Source: Lophium mytilinum
Lineage: Eukaryota > Ascomycota > Dothideomycetes > Mytilinidiales > Mytilinidiaceae
Length of the DNA stretch: 64,000 bases
Assembly (NCBI GenBank): GCA_010093605.1
Contig: MU004197.1
Location: 744,001-808,000 of the forward strand
Reading direction: 5' to 3'
Positions within the stretch are counted from its first letter, which is position 1. Every line of letters begins with the position of its first letter. The translations under genes were made by a program, and so were the position numbers. Shown piece after piece: positions 58,007 to 64,000 of the stretch. Below the pieces are notes generated by a model. That model was not told where the DNA came from and made no database searches. It saw only the letters and a program-made list of their open reading frames with translations.

Positions 58007-58408
58007 GACGCCGGAGGTGAAATAGTGTGGGTGGAGGCAGGGCGTCGCGTCCTCGGGGGTGAGTGTCGAGTCTGAGGTGGAGATGCGGGCAAGGCCCGTT
58101 CGGCAGCGTGCATGGACCAGGGGAGCTTCACTTTGTTTTCTTATATTGGCACATTTCATAGCTACATCGTTCTCAGTGCTTCTGGTACTGTATACGCTGC
58201 ATTTCGCGTGCTCGCAGTGGCCGCAAGTTGCTCTAAAGGACTAAATGTACAGTGACGGAACCAACGTCGACATAAGGCATGCATGGTCCATCCACTAACT
58301 CGCTCGACCGACTTTGACAATCTTCCCAAAATCATGCAGCACACGTGAACAAGCATAACAGACCACGCTTAGCCGAGACCCTATTTGAACCCTCCCAACC
58401 TAGATGAG
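58007..58408. promoter_or_regulatory. Upstream region of AP-2 mu and 3' of LSC1
   Basis: About 400 bp. It includes the promoter of the AP-2 mu gene; the frame continues a little upstream of MLSG, but the family start is clear. Confidence 0.4.
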
Positions 58409-59784
<1,376 letters not shown>

Positions 59785-60016
59785 CGTGACAGAGGGGCTG
59801 CCGCAGGAGCAGACTGTATTTGAGAGAGGGGAGGGCTGGGGGAAGTTGAATAGAAGCTGAAGTGCGAGAGGAGGTCCTGGATAGGCCGCGGCGCGCAGAT
59901 GTGGTTCGCCAAAACTTCCCAAGGTTAAAGCGAACTTCTGCCCAACACCAATATATTTGTGCAGATACAAAGAGCCTCAGCCCGCATTCTGCCGGCGTCT
60001 ACCTTCCGAGCCCACC
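59785..60016. promoter_or_regulatory. Short bidirectional promoter of LSC1 and ELP3
   Basis: Only 232 bp separate the two start codons. The gap must hold both core promoters and 5' UTRs. No specific element was recognised. Confidence 0.6.
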
Positions 60017-61840
60017 ATGGCGACTGTCACTCTGACCGAAAGCCGGGCGAAGAACCGGCTGCCGAAGAATGTCAAGCTGCCCCCAGAGAACGAGCGGTAT
60101 ATGCGGGCATGCGCCGACATCGCCAGCGCCCTCATCCAGGACTATGAAGCCCAGGCCGATGGCTCGAAGCCCAAGAAGGACCTCAATCTGAATCACTTGC
60201 GCGGCCAGATCGCAAAGAAGCACTATCTCAAGACCCAGCCGCCGCTGACCGCCATCATTGCGGCCGTCCCAGAACATTATAAGAAATATCTGCTTCCCAA
60301 ACTGATAGCCAAGCCAATACGTACGCTACCCAACATTTCTCACTATTAGGTCTACAAATCTTTAGTAATTAAGTAATTAAATGGGGCTAACGGCACCACA
60401 GGAACATCCTCTGGAATCGCCGTGGTGGCGGTAATGTGCAAGCCCCACCGATGCCCTCATATCGCATACACAGGCAACATCTGCGTCTACTGCCCCGGCG
60501 GCCCCGATTCTGACTTTGAATACTCTACCCAGTCATATACCGGCTATGAGCCAACCTCCATGCGAGCCATTCGGGCTCGCTATGATCCTTACGAACAAGC
60601 GCGTGGCCGGGTGGAGCAGATCAAATCGCTCGGACACAGTGTAGATAAGGTTGAGTACATCATCATGGGCGGCACCTTCATGTCGTTACCAGAGAGCTAT
60701 AGGGACGAATTCATATCCCAGCTACACAACGCCCTGTCCGGCTACCAGACGCTGGATGTTGACGAGGCCGTCGCGGCGGGAGAGATGAGCAATATAAAAT
60801 GCGTAGGCATCACCATCGAGACCAGGCCCGACTACTGCTTGGACCAGCACCTGAGTGCTATGCTGCGGTATGGGTGTACACGTCTAGAGATTGGGGTACA
60901 GTCGCTCTACGAAGACGTTGCTCGAGATACTAACCGTGGCCACACTGTCGCCGCCGTCGCGCAAACCTTCTGTCTCGCCAAAGACGCTGGCTTCAAGGTC
61001 GTTAGCCACATGATGCCCGATTTGCCTAACGTCGGTATGGAGCGAGACCTTGACCAGTTCGTTGAGTACTTCTCGAATCCTGATTTCCGCACCGACGGGC
61101 TGAAGATCTATCCCACACTCGTCATCCGTGGTACAGGTCTGTACGAGCTCTGGCGGACGGGCCGGTACAAAAATTACACCCCCAACGCCCTCATCGACCT
61201 CGTAGCACGAATACTAGCTCTGGTACCGCCATGGACTCGGATTTACCGCGTACAGCGTGACATACCAATGCCGCTCGTCACAGCGGGTGTAGAAAACGGT
61301 AATCTCCGAGAGCTGGCACTCGCTCGTATGAAAGACTTCGGAACAACTTGTCGCGACGTACGAACACGCGAGGTAGGTATCAACGAGGTAAAGCATAAGA
61401 TCCGACCGTCACAAGTCGAGCTGGTTCGCCGCGACTACGTTGCTAACAACGGCTGGGAGACGTTCCTCGCGTACGAGGATCCAAAACAAGACATCCTGAT
61501 CGCGCTCCTCCGGCTACGGCAGTGCAGTAAGACCCACACGTTCCGTCACGAACTGACTGGACAGCCAACGAGCCTGGTTCGCGAGCTCCATGTCTACGGC
61601 TCGGCGGTCCCAGTGCATGCGCGCGATCCTAGGAAGTTTCAGCATCAAGGCTACGGTACCCTCCTTATGGAAGAAGCGGAGCGGATTGCACGAGACGAGC
61701 ATGGTAGTCGAAAGATCTCTGTCATCTCTGGTGTTGGCGTGAGAAGCTATTATGCGAAACTTGGATACCACCTCGATGGTCCATATATGTCCAAAAATAT
61801 CGAACCGGTAGTTGACAGCGATGAGGATGAAGAGTTCTGA
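60017..61840 (+). CDS. ELP3: Elongator complex catalytic subunit ELP3
   Basis: Two exons (60,017-60,320; 60,402-61,840) give 580 residues. ELP3 is the radical-SAM/acetyltransferase subunit that starts cm5U34 modification of tRNA anticodons. The radical SAM cysteines are in [22 protein letters not shown], with GTRPDYC-type downstream motifs ([56 protein letters not shown]). The C-terminal GNAT domain has [31 protein letters not shown] (acetyl-CoA loop Q-x-x-G-x-G) and [19 protein letters not shown]. The tail is acidic (DSDEDEEF). An upstream open frame without an ATG extends to 59,957; the CCACCATGG context at 60,017 is a good start. Confidence 0.97.
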
Positions 61841-62169
61841 GGTTAGCTGCTATATCCATGTGCCCAGAATCTAAGACCTAGTACTGTATGAGGAAGAACA
61901 CAAGTTGGTATTGTGAGAGTGTATTACAGAGACACGCCATCGTGTTTGAACGAAGTCGTTGAATCGCGGAGGTCGCCCCCAAGGCATGAATCAGCGCCAT
62001 AACCTGTTATCACCGATCTCGATTTGAGACGCCCGCCCACCCCGTTTCCATCATCCTTGAGCTCATGCCGAGCTTTTGAAGCTAAAGCAGAATGTCACCG
62101 CAATCATGGTGAATATCAGATGGCATCTCTCATTTTATAGTTTCTACCAATCCCAATTACGCTTCAACC
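61841..62169. other. Convergent 3' gap
   Basis: 329 bp between the stops of ELP3 and the macro-domain gene; nothing recognised. Confidence 0.4.
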
Positions 62170-62946
62170 TCAAGCTTCAGCATGCCATGTCTTCTCGACT
62201 TCAATGGCGCTGATTCCAAAATCAGCCCAATCAAGCCTACTCCACTTCTCCGGATTCTCGGATGCCTCAACAAAGTGCTTCAGCGCCAGGACAGCTTGGC
62301 TTGCCCATATCTCCGGGCTTACGCGGCCGACCCCGGTGGCCAGCGGCGTCATGAGAATGCTCTGAATCTCCTCCTCATCTGCCACTGACTCCCCCTCTTC
62401 ATTCGCCTTCTCTTTAGCCTCCCTGACACCGCGGTTGTGGTTGTCAATCGCGCACAGCAGGCTCCAGATACACTCGTACACGACCTCGCGATCCCAAGTC
62501 ACGTTACTGGGCCTCCGCATCGTAGGACACAGCGCGACGCGCTTCGTGCCCCAGCTCTTCCCGCTGCGGCTCCGCTCGTGGAACTCGTCCGGGATGCGCA
62601 CCAAAGTGCAGGTCCCGGGAGGTGCGAACCCGCGCCATTGGCGGTACAACGTGGCCTGGGCAACGTGCGTGAGCGCCAGGTAGTCATCTTTGGGCGAGAG
62701 GGCACGGGAGATCGCGTCGTCGAAGGCGCCGTCGAGGCGCCCGTACGAGTTGGCCGGCGACACGATGGTATCGAACTTGACGCTGGAAGGCAGCTGCGAG
62801 AGCGAATAGTCATGGATTGAGACGGAAACGGATGAGGGGAGCTTGTGTTTCTCGCTTGCGGCTGAGAATGCCGAGCTGAAGCGCTCCTCCATGCATAGGA
62901 GCTGGATCTGCGGGTAGTGCGAGGGTGTGCTGGAAGCCATGCCCAT
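62170..62946 (-). CDS. Macro-domain-like protein
   Basis: A single exon of 258 residues (an internal ATG two codons later gives 256). The signature VSPANSYGRLDGAFDDAISR corresponds to the N-P-A-N-x-x-x-x-x-G-G-x ADP-ribose-binding loop of macro domains, though Asn/Gly positions differ (Ser-Pro-Ala-Asn, LDGAF). Later segments CTLVRIPDEFHER, KRVALCPTMRRPSNV and MTPLATGVGRVSPE fit the end of the fold (the second phosphate loop is TGVGRVS). The family includes fungal macro-like proteins of unknown role, some acting as ADP-ribosyl hydrolases. A Glu-rich loop (KEKANEEGESVADEEEI) interrupts the fold. Confidence 0.8.
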   Translation of the reverse strand: MGMASSTPSHYPQIQLLCMEERFSSAFSAASEKHKLPSSVSVSIHDYSLSQLPSSVKFDTIVSPANSYGRLDGAFDDAISRALSPKDDYLALTHVAQATLYRQWRGFAPPGTCTLVRIPDEFHERSRSGKSWGTKRVALCPTMRRPSNVTWDREVVYECIWSLLCAIDNHNRGVREAKEKANEEGESVADEEEIQSILMTPLATGVGRVSPEIWASQAVLALKHFVEASENPEKWSRLDWADFGISAIEVEKTWHAEA

Positions 62947-63957
62947 GTGGTTGAGTATAATGTTTGGCAGTAGAGTAGAATACGTGACTTATAACGTGCA
63001 AGGCTTGACTCGCTGCGTGCTGCTTTATGCGTTGTGTTCAGCTAAGAGCTCATTGACAGATTGCCGGTAATGTGTGAATGGTGAGTGTGAGTTCGTGAGA
63101 CGGATTAGCAACAGTGCTTCATTCTTAACAAATGTGGAAGCCTAAAATGACGTGAAGAACAGATCGCAAGCAGATGCCTACGCCAAGCAAACGTAGGGGA
63201 ATGGATTGAGGGGTACAAAACTACCTAGCGCGTAGGACATTACAATAATGCGTGGTTTTGAAGACAACAACGACTTGGACAGGATTAGAATGAATTGCGA
63301 CGAATCTTTACTCGTCGTTCTGGACGGATTACTAATCTATGACCACGTGACCCTCCGAGCTCATTCCCCACTCCACGTCCCCGGTTCGACACAAACCATC
63401 AATGAGCACACCCCCATCAACCACCTGAAACTCAAGGTTAGCTGCCGCAGGGTCTTTGATCGTGGGCTTGATGTTGCGACCCAGTATCAGGTGCATATCC
63501 CGTAAGAGTAAGAGTGAACAGCTCTGTATTTTAGGTGGCACACGTAGGAGAAGATGTCACCTGCCTTAGAGTACATCTACCGGGCGAAGGAGTTATATTT
63601 CGCAACCAGCGCGATACACCTTCACATCGGAGAGAGAATAGTCAAGCCGGCGAAGGTGGAACAGCGGGAACCTGTGGACACGGAGAAGAAACCTGACTAG
63701 AGCCGCTCGGGCATCTATACAGCCAGGCATGTTAACGTGTTCTGTATTCCTGGTTAGCAGAGTACAGTAGGCGTCAGCCTCGAGGTGGCGGGTTCAAGTT
63801 GGCTGTCTATTGAGGGTCGACCTCCATGGATTAGCGACTTGTTGCTTCTCGACAAATCAGCAGTCTCACGCTTCTCAAGGGTGTTTTCTCAGTCTCGGAC
63901 TCTATTCGACAAGCAAACCTCCCATCGTCAAACAAGCTCAGGAAGCGACAACGAACA
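62947..63957. other. Right-edge intergenic region
   Basis: About 1 kb without a firm gene. Minus-strand 63,332-63,541 reads a protein-like stretch (LEFQVVDGGVLIDGLCRTGD) and plus-strand 63,550-63,702 a 50-codon frame (MSPALEYIYRAKELYF), neither recognised. A T-loop-like 'gggttcaag' at 63,789 does not fold into a tRNA. Confidence 0.35.
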
Positions 63958-64000
63958 ATGGCCGAACAGCATACATCGCAAAGGGATTTCCCTGCCTATA
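63958..64000 (+). CDS. Probable start of a gene cut by the window edge
   Basis: An ATG in the context acgaacaATGgcc begins MAEQHTSQRDFPAY and is open to the window end. The preceding 'catcgtcaaacaagctcagg' leader is CA-rich, like other fungal 5' UTRs here. Too short to identify. Confidence 0.4.
   Translation, partial: MAEQHTSQRDFPAY

Noticed and set aside
63735-63810. Possible tRNA (tggttagcagag … gggttcaag)
   Set aside because: A- and B-box-like strings are present but T-arm, anticodon arm and acceptor stem do not pair properly; at best a tRNA-derived relic.

Overview
The window is nuclear DNA of a filamentous ascomycete (Pezizomycotina; Dothideomycete-like is my guess). The evidence is genes split by many 45-65 bp GT-AG introns, a type I highly reducing polyketide synthase, a PTH11/SAT4-type membrane protein, a UstYa/DUF3328 protein, a HET-protein relic, and single-copy eukaryotic genes (ELP3, LSC1, AP-2 mu, LAS21). 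No rRNA, CRISPR array or convincing tRNA was seen.

Layout. 1-3,160: a repeat-rich, gene-poor edge. 3,161-24,587: an accessory block. It holds a multi-pass membrane protein and then a compact biosynthetic cluster: HR-PKS (-), LovG-like FSH1 hydrolase (+), MFS exporter (-), PTH11-like membrane protein (-), stand-alone adenylation enzyme (+), hotdog thioesterase (-) and cytochrome P450 (+). Three gene pairs are divergent and share a promoter gap. 24,588-29,821: a gene desert with a 260-bp tandem duplication, a 575-bp inverted-repeat element sitting in a HET-gene relic, and an inverted, block-permuted copy of the repeat found at the left edge. The polyketide cluster is therefore bracketed by copies of one repeat family.

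29,822-48,090 is mostly core genome: PDX1 (vitamin B6), FUN14 mitochondrial protein, Kap122/importin-13-like karyopherin, aminopeptidase P, GPI-ethanolamine phosphate transferase LAS21/GPI7, a coiled-coil protein of unknown function and an F-box protein. 48,901-54,384 holds a V-ATPase subunit f homologue, then a UstYa-family oxidase candidate, a tiny secreted peptide with two Lys-Arg sites, a GFA/CENP-V protein and a SAM methyltransferase. This grouping resembles a minimal fungal RiPP (dikaritin) locus. 55,100-56,430 is another repeat pocket with a small terminal-inverted-repeat element and a degraded duplicated gene. 56,568-62,946 returns to core genes: AP-2 mu, LSC1 and ELP3 (divergent pair), and a macro-domain protein. 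A gene probably starts at the right edge.

How the genes work together (inference). The PKS would build a C-methylated, fully reduced chain. The FSH1 hydrolase and/or hotdog thioesterase would release it, the adenylation enzyme would activate the acid, the P450 would oxidise it and the MFS protein would export it. No pathway-specific transcription factor was found inside the cluster. Exon boundaries were read by eye from splice consensus and family continuity, so coordinates of multi-exon genes are genomic spans.
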